Origin: Vibrio cholerae
GTDB taxonomy: Bacteria; Actinomycetota; Actinomycetes; Actinomycetales; Micrococcaceae
Assembly: GCA_009728235.1 (NCBI GenBank)
Contig: WNZI01000027.1
Coordinates: 1 to 43,062 of the forward strand
Direction of reading: 5' to 3'
Length of the DNA: 43,062 nucleotides
A program made the translations under genes and the position numbers. Below are positions 1-7,941 of the stretch, piece after piece. How positions within the stretch are numbered: the stretch's first letter is position 1; the number at the start of each line of letters is the position of its first letter. Below the pieces are notes generated by a model. That model was not told the DNA's origin. It did no database searches and saw nothing but the letters and a program-made list of their open reading frames with translations.

Positions 1-156
1 GTCATCGAGCTCCAGCAACCCACCCAAATAGGCCTCAAGCTCAAAGCGTGACACCGCCCCACCCAGGGCGTAGTAGTTGACCCACACGCCTTCCAACGAC
101 AGTCCAGTCTCTGACAGGACCTCTCTGAACTGCTGGACGCTTGCTTGTGAACTCAT
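1..156 (-). CDS. Partial conserved hypothetical protein (5' end only)
   Basis: The gene runs off the left edge of the window, so only the first 52 codons are visible, starting at the ATG at 156-154. An AAGGG eight bases upstream supports this start. The visible protein begins MSSQASVQQFREVL and looks like a compact soluble, mixed helical domain with many hydrophobic and acidic residues; no catalytic motif can be seen. It lies about 205 bases downstream of the broken HNH gene on the same strand. I do not recognise the family. It is called because it is open to the window edge and has a good ribosome binding site. Confidence 0.5.
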   Translation of the reverse strand, partial: MSSQASVQQFREVLSETGLSLEGVWVNYYALGGAVSRFELEAYLGGLLELDD

Positions 157-361
157 GACGTGAACCCTTGTATCGGCAATCCTGCCCAAGCCGTTGGATT
201 GTCGTTGTAAGGCCTACCGACTAGTTCCCGCGCCCATAACTCAGCTGGCTTATTGTCTGAGGCTACCAACCCCCACTGGTACGGAACGCCATTACCGCTC
301 CTCAACGGCGGCCTATACATTCCGCCCGTCAAGGGGACGGAAGATGCTGGGACCTGCTCAG

Positions 362-847
362 TCAGAAGAGAGTCGGCGCCGCAGGATCGGCGCCGGTGAG
401 CAGGGGCCGAATGATTGGCTCGTTCCATCCGTGCTCGAGGAGGGCTGTGCGCAGCTCGACGGACTGGGTGCGGAACTGGGCGCGGCCGACGCCGCGCCAC
501 TTGAAGGTCGAGGCGTTGGCGTGCCGGCCCTTCTGGGACCGGTCCAGCATGTTCAACGCCTGGGTACCGGGCAGCAGGTGCGTATCCGCCCCGGTACTGG
601 CATGGACGCACAGTGGGACGTCGCAGACATGCATGAGCGCGATTCCGGGGTGCAGGCTCTCTCCGGTGAGGTGTTCTTAGGCATATCGTTGCGGCCGCAG
701 GGCGCGTTGCTCGCCGTCCCTGGTGACCCAGAACCGTCCGTAGCCGTCGTCGGCGACGGCGCCGGTCCAGATCCAGCAATCATGCGGCCGCGGGCCCTTG
801 ACGACTTTCTCCCAGAACCGGTCAGCCTCTCCCCTGCGCTGCCTCAT
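362..847 (-). pseudogene. HNH homing-type endonuclease, interrupted by an in-frame TAA
   Basis: Read from the ATG at 847, this frame encodes a zinc-type HNH nuclease of the phage/homing kind. It has an N-terminal FWEKV segment, then CWIWTGAVADDGYGRFWV, then LMHVCDVPLCVHA with the HNH histidine and zinc cysteines, and finally LLPGTQALNMLDRSQKGRH. This is the usual order of that family. A TAA at 679-677 interrupts the frame between RYA and EHLTGE, where relatives usually carry a tyrosine or similar residue. A single base change in a tyrosine codon would explain it. The rest of the frame is intact to the stop at 362. Unless the stop is read through, the product is dead. It follows the recombinase-M48-membrane protein unit, 23 bases from the last gene, and may have moved with it. 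Confidence 0.7.
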
Positions 848-869
848 CCCCGGCTACCTCCGCAGGACG

Positions 870-1172
870 TCATCGGACCCGCGCCGGCCGGCGGACGATC
901 GGCCGGCGACCTTCCATTCGCACCACACCTGCGATGACAAGGGCAGCTGCAGCAGCGATCATCAGCTGTCCCCACCACGGTGCGCCGGCCGCGGTGGCGA
1001 CGAACCACGATGAGAAGAACCAAAGGCCGACGGCCAACGCGCCAGCAACCTGGTTGCGCATTCGCGGAGGGACCGGCAGCAACAGCAGGGGAAGTCGGAT
1101 GAGTGCGCGAACGAACAGGTAGCTGTACCGGATGCTCGAGGTGAGCAACCAGCGAATGATTCTGATCATCAT
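870..1172 (-). CDS. Small membrane protein coupled to the M48 protease
   Basis: A 100-residue protein beginning MMIRIIRWLL. It has an arginine-rich amphipathic N-terminus and then two hydrophobic helices, roughly residues 42-63 (AGALAVGLWFFSSWFVATAA) and 67-86 (WGQLMIAAAAALVIAGVV). The C-terminus is short and very basic. The ATG overlaps the stop codon of the M48 protease gene (ATGA), so translation is probably coupled and the two may work together at the membrane. No family is recognised. It could help anchor the protease, be its substrate, or modulate it; this is inference from gene order alone. Confidence 0.65.
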   Translation of the reverse strand: MMIRIIRWLLTSSIRYSYLFVRALIRLPLLLLPVPPRMRNQVAGALAVGLWFFSSWFVATAAGAPWWGQLMIAAAAALVIAGVVRMEGRRPIVRRPARVR

Positions 1173-1849
1173 GTTCTCCTGGTCGCCGGCGGGTCTTGCC
1201 GGGTGAGTTCGGCTTCGATGGCTTCAAGTCGCGTGGCTCGGTATGGATGCGTTCGGAAGGGAATCCGTAGGCGTCGGTGCTGTGTGGGTTCTGGTGCATC
1301 CCGGTCCCATGCTCCGAACAGAGCCTGAGCACTCGACAGGTGCCCGTGCTGACGTGCAGCGAACAAGTCAGCTCGCAACTCATGCGTTCGGCTGTTCGCT
1401 AGGTAGGTGAGGCACAGTGCGCCTGCGACGATGAGACTGATAGCGAAGATGGCCAGGCCAGGGGCGTATCCGACGCCGGAGTTTTCCGTGATTCGGCCCA
1501 CGACCACTCCCCCGATTGCTAGGAGTGCTGCGAAGCCCATTCCTGCGAGGAACTGATGAGTTTTCCGCTTCCACCATGCCTCGTCTGCTAAGTGGCCCAG
1601 CTCGTGCGTCAGCAGGAACTCAAGGGGGTCGGACGGCAGCTCTCTCATGGCCGTCTCAGTGATCGTGATTGTCGGTACTCCGCGGATTGCCTTGTACTCG
1701 GCGTTCGCCCGTGATGCGCTGGGTTTACCTACCCGTGGGGCAAGAGCGACCACCGGTGTTGGCAGACTTGCCTGTGCTGTGACTCGCCCGACGATGGCGC
1801 GGGCTTCCTGTAGAAGGTCGTCCCTGGGTGTCCCGTGGGACGTTGTCAT
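1169..1849 (-). CDS. M48 family (HtpX-like) membrane zinc metalloprotease
   Basis: A 226-residue protein with the zincin motif HELGH at residues 82-86 in the context LLTHELGHLADEAW. Two transmembrane helices follow (about residues 100-120 and 130-152). After them comes RTHELRADLFAARQHG, where the glutamate fits the third zinc ligand of M48 peptidases. This is the HtpX/Ste24 layout in shortened form, so the enzyme is expected to act at the cytoplasmic face of the membrane; no substrate can be inferred. Its start overlaps the recombinase stop and its stop overlaps the next gene's start, both as ATGA. A membrane protease fused by translation coupling to a site-specific recombinase is unusual. 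Confidence 0.85.
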   Translation of the reverse strand: MTTSHGTPRDDLLQEARAIVGRVTAQASLPTPVVALAPRVGKPSASRANAEYKAIRGVPTITITETAMRELPSDPLEFLLTHELGHLADEAWWKRKTHQFLAGMGFAALLAIGGVVVGRITENSGVGYAPGLAIFAISLIVAGALCLTYLANSRTHELRADLFAARQHGHLSSAQALFGAWDRDAPEPTQHRRLRIPFRTHPYRATRLEAIEAELTRQDPPATRRT

Positions 1850-2430
1850 GCGGGATCCGTCCGATCCAGCGCCCGGTACAGGGTGGTGCGGTCGATATTC
1901 AGGCGCCGGGCGACTTCGGCCTTCGGTACGCGCGCCTCGATCAGGTTCCGGGCCTCGAGCAGCTGGCCGTCAGTGAGCTTGCGGGATCGGCCCTGGTAAG
2001 CGCCGCGTTCCTTTGCAGCCTTGATGCCGTCGGCTTGCCGTTCCCTGGTGATCGCTCGCTCGAGCTGCGCGAAGGACGCCATGATGTTCAGCTGGAACTC
2101 TGCGAACGGATCCGCTCCGCCCGGGGTGAACGTGACCCGTTCGGCGATGAACTCCACGGAGACACCCTTCGCGGTCAGCTCCCCCACTATCTGGTTGAGG
2201 TCGATGACCGATCGCGCCAGCCTGTCCATGGATGACACAGCGACGGTGTCACCGTGGCGGGCGTACCTAATCATTTCTGCGAGGGCGGCCCGGCCGGATC
2301 TTTGCGCACCGGATTGCTTCTCCTCGAACAGCCGATCGACATTGCCGAGGCTGGTCAGCTGACGGGCTAGATTCTGGTCGACGCTCGACACGCGGGCATA
2401 CCCGATCCGTTGCCCTTTGTGTGGCGTCAT
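1846..2430 (-). CDS. Serine recombinase (resolvase/invertase family)
   Basis: A 194-residue small serine recombinase. The N-terminus has IGYARVSSVDQN with the catalytic serine at about residue 15-16. DTVAVSSMDRLARS follows with the conserved arginine of the second active-site segment. A long helix (FAQLERAITRERQADGIKAAKERG) leads to a C-terminal helix-turn-helix, VPKAEVARRLNIDRTTLYRAL. Length and order match Tn3-type resolvases and Hin/Gin-type invertases. The gene reads away from a 21-bp repeat with a dyad at 2507-2535, which sits where a resolvase binding site would be expected. A second copy lies at 5857 in the same orientation, so this enzyme is the best candidate to recombine the pair. 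No transposase of Tn3 type is seen nearby. Confidence 0.93.
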   Translation of the reverse strand: MTPHKGQRIGYARVSSVDQNLARQLTSLGNVDRLFEEKQSGAQRSGRAALAEMIRYARHGDTVAVSSMDRLARSVIDLNQIVGELTAKGVSVEFIAERVTFTPGGADPFAEFQLNIMASFAQLERAITRERQADGIKAAKERGAYQGRSRKLTDGQLLEARNLIEARVPKAEVARRLNIDRTTLYRALDRTDPA

Positions 2431-3042
2431 GTCTAGACCTTCGCACAGAAGTGTTGCGAAAACCAGAAAAGGACCCTAAAGCCACACTGATTCGGCTGTC
2501 CGGAACTGTTGCGTTGGGGTGTACTTGATGCAACACATCGATAGACCAACCGACGTGCGTATTCGTATGTACTCTCGTTGGCAGGCGGGGCTTTTTGAGG
2601 GCGAGTGAGAGGTGTCAGCCGTCGCGTCACCATAGAAGGCGTGCGCTCAGTAGTGATTCCTAGCTGGTCTTGACGGCGCCGCCCCCTTCCGCCGATCATC
2701 TCAAAATGTTCAGCCCTTCGCCGCTTCTACCTCTGGCACCCAGAGTCGTGCCGGTACAGCTCGGGAACGTGTCGGTCATTCTTCTGAGCATTGGGACAAC
2801 TGAGGCGACGAATCAGCTAAGGGATTCATCGCCTGTTCTACGCCTGAACTGACCAAAAACCCTGCAAGCGACCTCATGCGTCTCGACGTCGTTCACAACT
2901 TCGCCAGTCGGGCGGCTGCTCGTCGTGATGCGTTCAACTCCATGCTCAGCAGGAACTTGGGCTGACTGCGATATCAGGTTCAACCGAACAAAACTTCGTA
3001 AACGCTCCGGTGAACTTTCCCATGTAATCCACACGAGGTACT
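2431..3042. other. Intergenic region upstream of the recombinase, with one repeat
   Basis: No convincing gene is seen here. The notable content is the 21-bp repeat and its dyad at 2507-2535. The remainder separates the minus-strand recombinase from the plus-strand gene at 3043 and must hold both promoters, but I could not assign a clear -35/-10 pair. Base composition is lower in GC than the core plasmid genes. Confidence 0.5.
2507..2535 (+). repeat. 21-bp direct repeat, copy 1, inside a dyad (candidate recombinase site)
   Basis: Bases 2507-2527 (TGTTGCGTTGGGGTGTACTT plus G) are identical to 5857-5877 in the same orientation. In this copy the element continues to 2535, so TGTTGC at the left is matched by GCAACA at the right, giving a 29-bp dyad. 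Its size and its position just upstream of the serine recombinase fit a crossover or binding site, but no site of this sequence is known to me. Confidence 0.6.
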
Positions 3043-3489
3043 ATGGGCAGCATGGCATTCAAGGTGTTCGAAAAAGGCAGCGCTCCCGCTCCGACAATCC
3101 CCACGGTGACGATCCAGAAACGGGGCATGTTCTCGTTGAACGATGCTGCGTTTCAGTTGATCGGAAAGCCGGAAGGCGTGCAGTTCCTTTGGGATGGAGA
3201 ATTGAAGCAGATCGCCGTACAGGCCGTTCCCTTGACTTCACCGAACGCCTATCCAACGCGTCGTCAGGGGCCGGGCAAAGAATCAGACCGCGGCATCGTT
3301 CTCATCGCGGGGACGATGTTCACCAAGTACATAGGTATCGACACGTCGGTCGCAAAGCGATGGGTTCCTCGAGTAGAGGATGGCATGCTGATTGTCGACC
3401 TCAACGAGCCATCGCAGACAGTTGCTTCCACCCGACGCAAGACTGACTCCACTTCGCCCGACGCAGCGTCTAAGGACCCAGATGAGTGA
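3043..3489 (+). CDS. Conserved hypothetical protein upstream of a DUF3800-like gene
   Basis: A 148-residue soluble protein. An in-frame ATG at 3052 (MAFKVFEKGS) is an alternative start; GAGG at 3035-3038 lies closer to the ATG at 3043. The sequence has short beta-rich stretches (TVTIQKRGMFSLNDAAFQLI, VQFLWDGELKQIAVQAV) and a serine/aspartate-rich tail from about residue 125. It has no signal peptide or membrane helix. It is followed after 15 bases by the DUF3800-like gene and probably shares its transcript. I know of no assigned function. The pairing suggests an accessory or specificity factor for the DUF3800 protein, which is an inference. Confidence 0.75.
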   Translation: MGSMAFKVFEKGSAPAPTIPTVTIQKRGMFSLNDAAFQLIGKPEGVQFLWDGELKQIAVQAVPLTSPNAYPTRRQGPGKESDRGIVLIAGTMFTKYIGIDTSVAKRWVPRVEDGMLIVDLNEPSQTVASTRRKTDSTSPDAASKDPDE

Positions 3490-3504
3490 GGTCAGTGGAG
3501 GCCG

Positions 3505-4047
3505 GTGGTAACCAGGAACCACATTTTCGTCGATGAAAGCAAGCGTTCTGACTATCTGTTAGTTGCCGGCGCCCTCGTTTCCGGTTCTCTCACAGATCTT
3601 CGCCGGGAACTAGGAGCACTCATCCTTCCTGGGCAGAGGAGCCTACACATGAAGGATGAAAGGGATCCGCGTAAGCGCGCCATCGCAGACATCATCGTTC
3701 GATCGAACGTGGAGGTGGTGGTGTACGACGCAGGCAATGGTTTCCGTAGCGAAGCCCATCGTCGCGCCGCTTGCTTACGGGAACTAGTCAACGACATTGC
3801 TGCGAGGGATGGTCACACGCACCTGGTGATCGATCGAGATGATTCCCTTGTTCAGCGCGACAAGCAATGTCTCGTGGAGTACTCTCGCGACGCTGGGTGC
3901 CAGGACACGCTCGCTTACCAGCACCAAAAGCCTGCTGAGGAGCTCCTGTTGATCATCCCGGACGCTATTGCATGGTGCTGGGCTAAGGGAGGAAGCTGGC
4001 GCCAGCGCGTACGTCCGGTAGTAGGCGAGGTGCGTCCCGTTTCTTAA
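3505..4047 (+). CDS. DUF3800-like (predicted RNase H-fold) protein
   Basis: A 180-residue protein beginning at GTG 3505 with GGAGG at 3497-3501 as ribosome binding site. The N-terminus, IFVDESKRSDYLLVAGALV, matches the DES(G) motif that opens DUF3800 proteins. A second acidic strand is LVIDRDDS, and the C-terminal helix IIPDAIAWCW carries the late aspartate. That pattern of separated acidic residues is typical of RNase H-like folds, so a nuclease activity is plausible but unproven. The final part, WAKGGSWRQRVRPVVGEV, looks intact, so the gene is probably complete. DUF3800 proteins are often found on mobile elements and in defence regions. It lies inside the cassette bounded by the 21-bp repeats. 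Confidence 0.75.
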   Translation: MVTRNHIFVDESKRSDYLLVAGALVSGSLTDLRRELGALILPGQRSLHMKDERDPRKRAIADIIVRSNVEVVVYDAGNGFRSEAHRRAACLRELVNDIAARDGHTHLVIDRDDSLVQRDKQCLVEYSRDAGCQDTLAYQHQKPAEELLLIIPDAIAWCWAKGGSWRQRVRPVVGEVRPVS

Positions 4048-4052
4048 ACGCA

Positions 4053-4092
4053 AAACCCGAGCACCGCAGTCGTCCGGCCGGGTCTCGGGTTT
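4053..4092. terminator. Inverted repeat downstream of the DUF3800-like gene
   Basis: AAACCCGAG at 4053-4061 pairs with CTCGGGTTT at 4084-4092 across a 22-base loop. It starts five bases after the stop codon, so it is probably the terminator of the two-gene unit. The right arm ends in only three T residues. Confidence 0.55.
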
Positions 4093-4345
4093 ACTTCCCT
4101 AGGCTCAACGCCAAGGGCATTACCAGAGTATGGCATCTCCAGCAGGAACGCTACAGTCCGACATGTGCCAGTCATAGTGACGGTAGCTTCAACCGATCGA
4201 TGCACATGGTGAAGACGAGGCTTCGACCCCTAGGATTCGCTTCGTCTAGGCGTTGCATGACTTTTGCCCACTAAGCCAAATGCCCTTAGCCGTGAGTCTG
4301 ACACCATCGATCTTGGAGGGAACCCGTGCTTCACCACGAAGCTAG

Positions 4346-4588
4346 CTCTACGAAAAGGACGAAGTCGTTTCAACCCTGCTGGCGCTGCACGACGCGGGTT
4401 ACAAGCTCGACGGACCTGCTTTGGCCGGGTGGACCATTGCTCACGGGTGGACGGGTCGTAACCCCGCGCACCTGGAGAGATAAATCGCAGCGATCAGCAA
4501 AGGTTCCCGCCCCAGAACAAGCCGGACCGTGCGGACCGGCTACATCGACTACCTGCGGTCAAAGATCGCCGAACGCGAGCAGGACTGA
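4346..4588 (+). pseudogene. Gene remnant with an in-frame TAA
   Basis: In this frame a protein-like sequence reads LYEKDEVVSTLLALHDAGYK, then LDGPALAGWTIAHGWTGRNP and AHLER. A TAA at 4481-4483 interrupts it, and it continues IAAISKGSRPRTSRTVRTGY and IDYLRSKIAERE to the stop at 4586-4588. The two parts are in the same frame and join naturally as LER-Y-IAAI if the stop was once a tyrosine codon. There is also a TAG just before the fragment (4343-4345), so the 5' end is missing as well. I do not recognise the family. It is read as the decayed tail of a gene left behind by rearrangement inside the cassette. Confidence 0.5.
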
Positions 4589-4732
4589 GGTCAACAACCG
4601 GGTCCGATAACGCTACTCATCGGAAACGCTCGTTAATAGACCTAAGCGAGTGCGGAAGCAGCTGCGTCGCTGGCTGATTCGGTGAGGCTGTTGCGTGCCC
4701 AGTCCTATCTACGGGGCTGGCAGACTTACTGC

Positions 4733-5701
4733 ATGACCACTGAAAAGCCGGCTCCTGATACCAACGAGTGGGACCTACTCGGGGCATGGCTTGCTGACGT
4801 TCAAGGGCTCAGCAGCGATACCTACGCCTACCCCCTCGCGCCAGAATCACTTCTTGCTGGAGATGAGCTCGGCGTTCCCGGCACACCAGGTCCAGCCGCC
4901 GTTGTAAGGACGTTGCTAGACGCATCGGTCGACAACCTTGGAGCGGCGTTCGACCTCGTGACCCAGGCCGGCCGCCTGAGTCCTATAGGCATTCCGACAC
5001 TCGTACGAGGAACGATCGAACTGTCGGGCCTCGGCATGTGGGTACTTACCGGCCACGAGCGGACAGGGCGCCAAGAGCGAGCACTTCGTGTGGGCCATGA
5101 CTCGATGATCAACGAAGCAAAATTCCATACCGAGCGCTCACAACGCCCAGGCCTGTCCGACGAGGACAAGAATGCCGCGGCGCAATCGGCTGCAGATCAA
5201 AAAAAGGCCGCCGCTGACCTCGCCGATGCCGCAGGCAAGGCTGGCCTGAAGAAAACGCGGGTCACTGCCACACTCAATCGAACAGACGCACTCCGTGAAG
5301 TTGATAAGGCCCGAGATTCAGACTTTCTTCCGCTCTGGCAGCTGTGTTCGGGTTTCGCCCATGGACTCGCATGGGCACCAGCCCTATTCCACACTCCGGT
5401 CAGGACCCACACCATGGAGGGCGGCGGAACAATCACCGCCAGCGTATTCGACCAAGACCGGGCCCTAATGATGCTTCAATGGGGCAAGCACGCCCTCGAA
5501 GAATTGCGAGGCACCTTCGCCGCTGGTCGGAGTATGACCGGCGACCCAACTGCAACCCTCGTTTCCATGCCTCGCGAGAAAATGGAAACTGAAGCCCGCG
5601 CCAAAGGCATTGAGATCGGTTACCAGATCACGCTTCCGCCACCTCGTCGACCTGACGGCGGCACCTTCTACAGTGCCCAGCTGGACAACCCCAAAGGATG
5701 A
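4733..5701 (+). CDS. Helical hypothetical protein with a HEPN-like AHG motif
   Basis: A 322-residue protein when started at ATG 4733 (MTTEKPAP). An earlier in-frame start at 4682 would add 17 residues that look non-coding. The body is almost all helix. Residues 55-135 hold a region like the helical core of uncharacterised actinobacterial proteins (IPTLVRGTIELSGLGMWVL). Residues 140-175 are lysine/alanine-rich and coiled-coil-like. LWQLCSGFAHGLAWA at 201-215 carries an AHG motif typical of HEPN-like helical bundles. The strict R-X4-6-H motif is not clear, so RNase activity cannot be claimed. It is the last gene before the second 21-bp repeat. Confidence 0.7.
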   Translation: MTTEKPAPDTNEWDLLGAWLADVQGLSSDTYAYPLAPESLLAGDELGVPGTPGPAAVVRTLLDASVDNLGAAFDLVTQAGRLSPIGIPTLVRGTIELSGLGMWVLTGHERTGRQERALRVGHDSMINEAKFHTERSQRPGLSDEDKNAAAQSAADQKKAAADLADAAGKAGLKKTRVTATLNRTDALREVDKARDSDFLPLWQLCSGFAHGLAWAPALFHTPVRTHTMEGGGTITASVFDQDRALMMLQWGKHALEELRGTFAAGRSMTGDPTATLVSMPREKMETEARAKGIEIGYQITLPPPRRPDGGTFYSAQLDNPKG

Positions 5702-5856
5702 GTCAGCTCTGGTGACTGTCGCGCTGGTGGTCGACACCGTCCGTTCAACTACCTGATTCATCGCTCAACTGATGCATCAGATCCCACCTGGTGCATACAT
5801 CCGTTGTGCACGCACGAGAACACTTCTGACGTGACACTCTCCAGTCAGGTCCAATG

Positions 5857-5884
5857 TGTTGCGTTGGGGTGTACTTGCGTAACA
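5857..5884 (+). repeat. 21-bp direct repeat, copy 2, inside a dyad
   Basis: Bases 5857-5877 repeat 2507-2527 exactly. Here the following bases CGTAACA complete a 28-bp dyad with TGTTGCG at the left (one mismatch), close to the usual length of a serine-resolvase site. The two copies share orientation and are 3350 bp apart, so recombination between them would excise the DNA in between. Confidence 0.6.
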
Positions 5885-5976
5885 CCCCGTTGGTTATCTC
5901 GGACCCGAGCAAATTGCGACTTTACAACGGCGCGCCTCGCTATTTTTCGGCATATGTGGCTAGCTACAGTCCTTCT

Positions 5977-6396
5977 ATGAGCTACGACATCCTGAAAGAA
6001 GCCTCTTCAAGCTACAAAGATTGGTCTGGAACGGCGGCTGCGGATCAGCATGGAACGATCGGACACAAGAGCGCACACGAGCTCGTAGGTCTCGATTCCG
6101 ACAAGTGGTGGATCGTTGGATACGACTTCCAGGGACAGCATCTAACCAAACCCGGTCACCTGTACATCTATGCCGTTGATCGCCAGACGTACAACATCAA
6201 GGACTACGACGCGCTGCAGCAGTACGGCACGAACCATGGCTCGATCCCTGTGACGAGCTTCCTCGTACACGATGTGAGCCCCGCTGACTTCATTTCAACC
6301 GTCTTCAACCAGTTCCAGGTTCAACTCAGAACGCGCAGCCTCGAGAACCACGATCTCTCCGTCATGGAATTAGCAGACCTGAACCTTCCTGAGTAG
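5977..6396 (+). CDS. Hypothetical protein, unknown family
   Basis: A 139-residue soluble protein if started at ATG 5977 (MSYDILKEASSSYKDW). The frame is open back to an ATG at 5854, but that start would place the 21-bp repeat inside the gene, so I prefer the later one. There is no clear ribosome binding site for either. Aromatic residues are frequent (KWWIVGYDFQG, HLYIYAVDRQTYN), suggesting a beta-rich domain. There is no signal peptide or membrane helix. Base composition is lower in GC than the plasmid core. It is 43 bases upstream of the HEPN-like gene and probably in the same transcript. I do not recognise the family. Confidence 0.6.
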   Translation: MSYDILKEASSSYKDWSGTAAADQHGTIGHKSAHELVGLDSDKWWIVGYDFQGQHLTKPGHLYIYAVDRQTYNIKDYDALQQYGTNHGSIPVTSFLVHDVSPADFISTVFNQFQVQLRTRSLENHDLSVMELADLNLPE

Positions 6397-6439
6397 GGCA
6401 GGCACCCGGCGCATCGACTCATACGAGAGGCGCAACAAC

Positions 6440-7708
6440 ATGAGTAGTTCATCAAGCGACGACGAGTCCCGAACACTTCAGGAGCAAGTCCGCCAAGCAG
6501 TCGACCCAACCGGGGAACGTTTCGCGTTGATCGACGCAGTTCAAGCTTTTCCTCAATTACCTGAGTGGCTGACCTCCCTAAGTGAGGACCTCGCTCAACA
6601 GTGGTCGCGGATGGGCGAACTCGGCGCGGAGTATCGCCAGCACCTTGCTTCAGTGGAACGTATCCTCAAGGCCCTTGTGCCTCGCGGGTGGAATCCGTTG
6701 CGAATGGACAGCTCGGTGGTGAGTAGCGCTCTCTCACTCCTTGATGCCGAGCGCGGCGCGGAAGCAGATGAACTACTTGCCGGCCAGTGGGACGGCGAGA
6801 ACGCCCGGAGGACGCAGCAGGTGTATGCACGGATGAAGGTGCTCGGAGCTGGGGAGGGACAGGATGTCTACCAGTCTTTGTTCAGGGACCGAGCGCGCCT
6901 GATTCTCAAGGCTAAAGAGCACCATGATGCAGGTCGGTACGAAGCCTCGATCCCGATAATCCAGAATCAGATGGAGGGGCTCGTCATTGACATCACCGGA
7001 GGGCGTAAGTTCTTCACCAGTAACCCGCGCCAGAAGGCAAACCTGGTTGATCCTCTGCAACTCGTCGCAGTAGAAGCGTGCCTCGCTGCCCTACAGACCC
7101 TCCTCGGTGAAGGCGTCAGTGAGACGCAACAGACCGGCAGTCTCTCCAGGCACGGAGTAGCTCATGGCCGAGAGCTGGCGTATGACACCCGCGTCAACTC
7201 GGCCAAGTACTGGTCCGTCCTTGATGCACTCGTTGAATGGGCACGACCTTTAGCCGCGGTCGAGGCACAGCGCCGCCGTCGCGCAGAAGAAATTGCCGCC
7301 GCCGGTGCCGAAGGAGTTGATGAGCACGGCCGGCGACTAGACCGGCGCGAGTTCCAAGAGACGAGGGCAATGCTGAGAAAGCTCCTCACGCCGGCGATGA
7401 GTCAGCTGGCATCGCCGAGCCGCCCCCACCGCGCCATAGTCGGTGAAATCTACACAGCTCAAGACTTCGTGCGAGCAGGGCTATCGTCCGAACCCAACAT
7501 CCACGGAAAGACCTCCGCTGATGGCACCACCATGTGGTTCTGGCGTATCACCGCCTCAGGTTGGTGCCTAGGCGCGGCAGTTGGCCTTACTGACGACGGC
7601 TTCGTCGAATGGCTGTACGCAGGCGCTGCCGAACCCACTGAGTCTCCTCGCGATGCCCCTAATCTGTGGGGGGACGTTTTCGCTACTCCCCCTGACTGGA
7701 CGTCATAG
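6440..7708 (+). CDS. HEPN-like protein with R-X4-H motif
   Basis: A 422-residue soluble protein. Residues 150-270 form a helical region ending in SLSRHGVAHGRELAYDTRVN. R237 and H242 make the R-X4-H motif of HEPN ribonucleases, followed by the usual helix (AKYWSVLDALVEWARP). An arginine/glutamate-rich helix links this to a C-terminal domain from about 310 to 422 with a different, tryptophan-rich character (TTMWFWRITASGWCLG). HEPN domains act as RNases in many toxin-antitoxin and phage-defence systems. Here the partner could be the preceding small gene, which is inference. It starts at ATG 6440, 43 bases after the upstream gene, with AGAGGCG as a weak ribosome binding site. Confidence 0.75.
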   Translation: MSSSSSDDESRTLQEQVRQAVDPTGERFALIDAVQAFPQLPEWLTSLSEDLAQQWSRMGELGAEYRQHLASVERILKALVPRGWNPLRMDSSVVSSALSLLDAERGAEADELLAGQWDGENARRTQQVYARMKVLGAGEGQDVYQSLFRDRARLILKAKEHHDAGRYEASIPIIQNQMEGLVIDITGGRKFFTSNPRQKANLVDPLQLVAVEACLAALQTLLGEGVSETQQTGSLSRHGVAHGRELAYDTRVNSAKYWSVLDALVEWARPLAAVEAQRRRRAEEIAAAGAEGVDEHGRRLDRREFQETRAMLRKLLTPAMSQLASPSRPHRAIVGEIYTAQDFVRAGLSSEPNIHGKTSADGTTMWFWRITASGWCLGAAVGLTDDGFVEWLYAGAAEPTESPRDAPNLWGDVFATPPDWTS

Positions 7709-7941
7709 TAGGAGTCGTTCCAACAGCAAGTACGCATGCGCCTGAGGTCGCCCCTGATAACCGCTGCTATGCGGTTCTGCCCTATGGAATCCGCTTGGTG
7801 TGTGCGCTAGGTCTGGTCCTAGCGAGGCTAATTAGGCTTGACATGACTACCGGGTTGGCACCACGGCCGCTCGTTCTTACTCAGTTACTCATTTACTCAT
7901 CTGGCTAGCCTTCTGAAGCAGGCTCGGCTAACTGGGATCCG

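Noticed and set aside
194-937. 247-codon plus-strand frame at the left end
   Set aside because: It opposes the HNH gene, whose motifs are clear; the plus frame has no recognisable feature.
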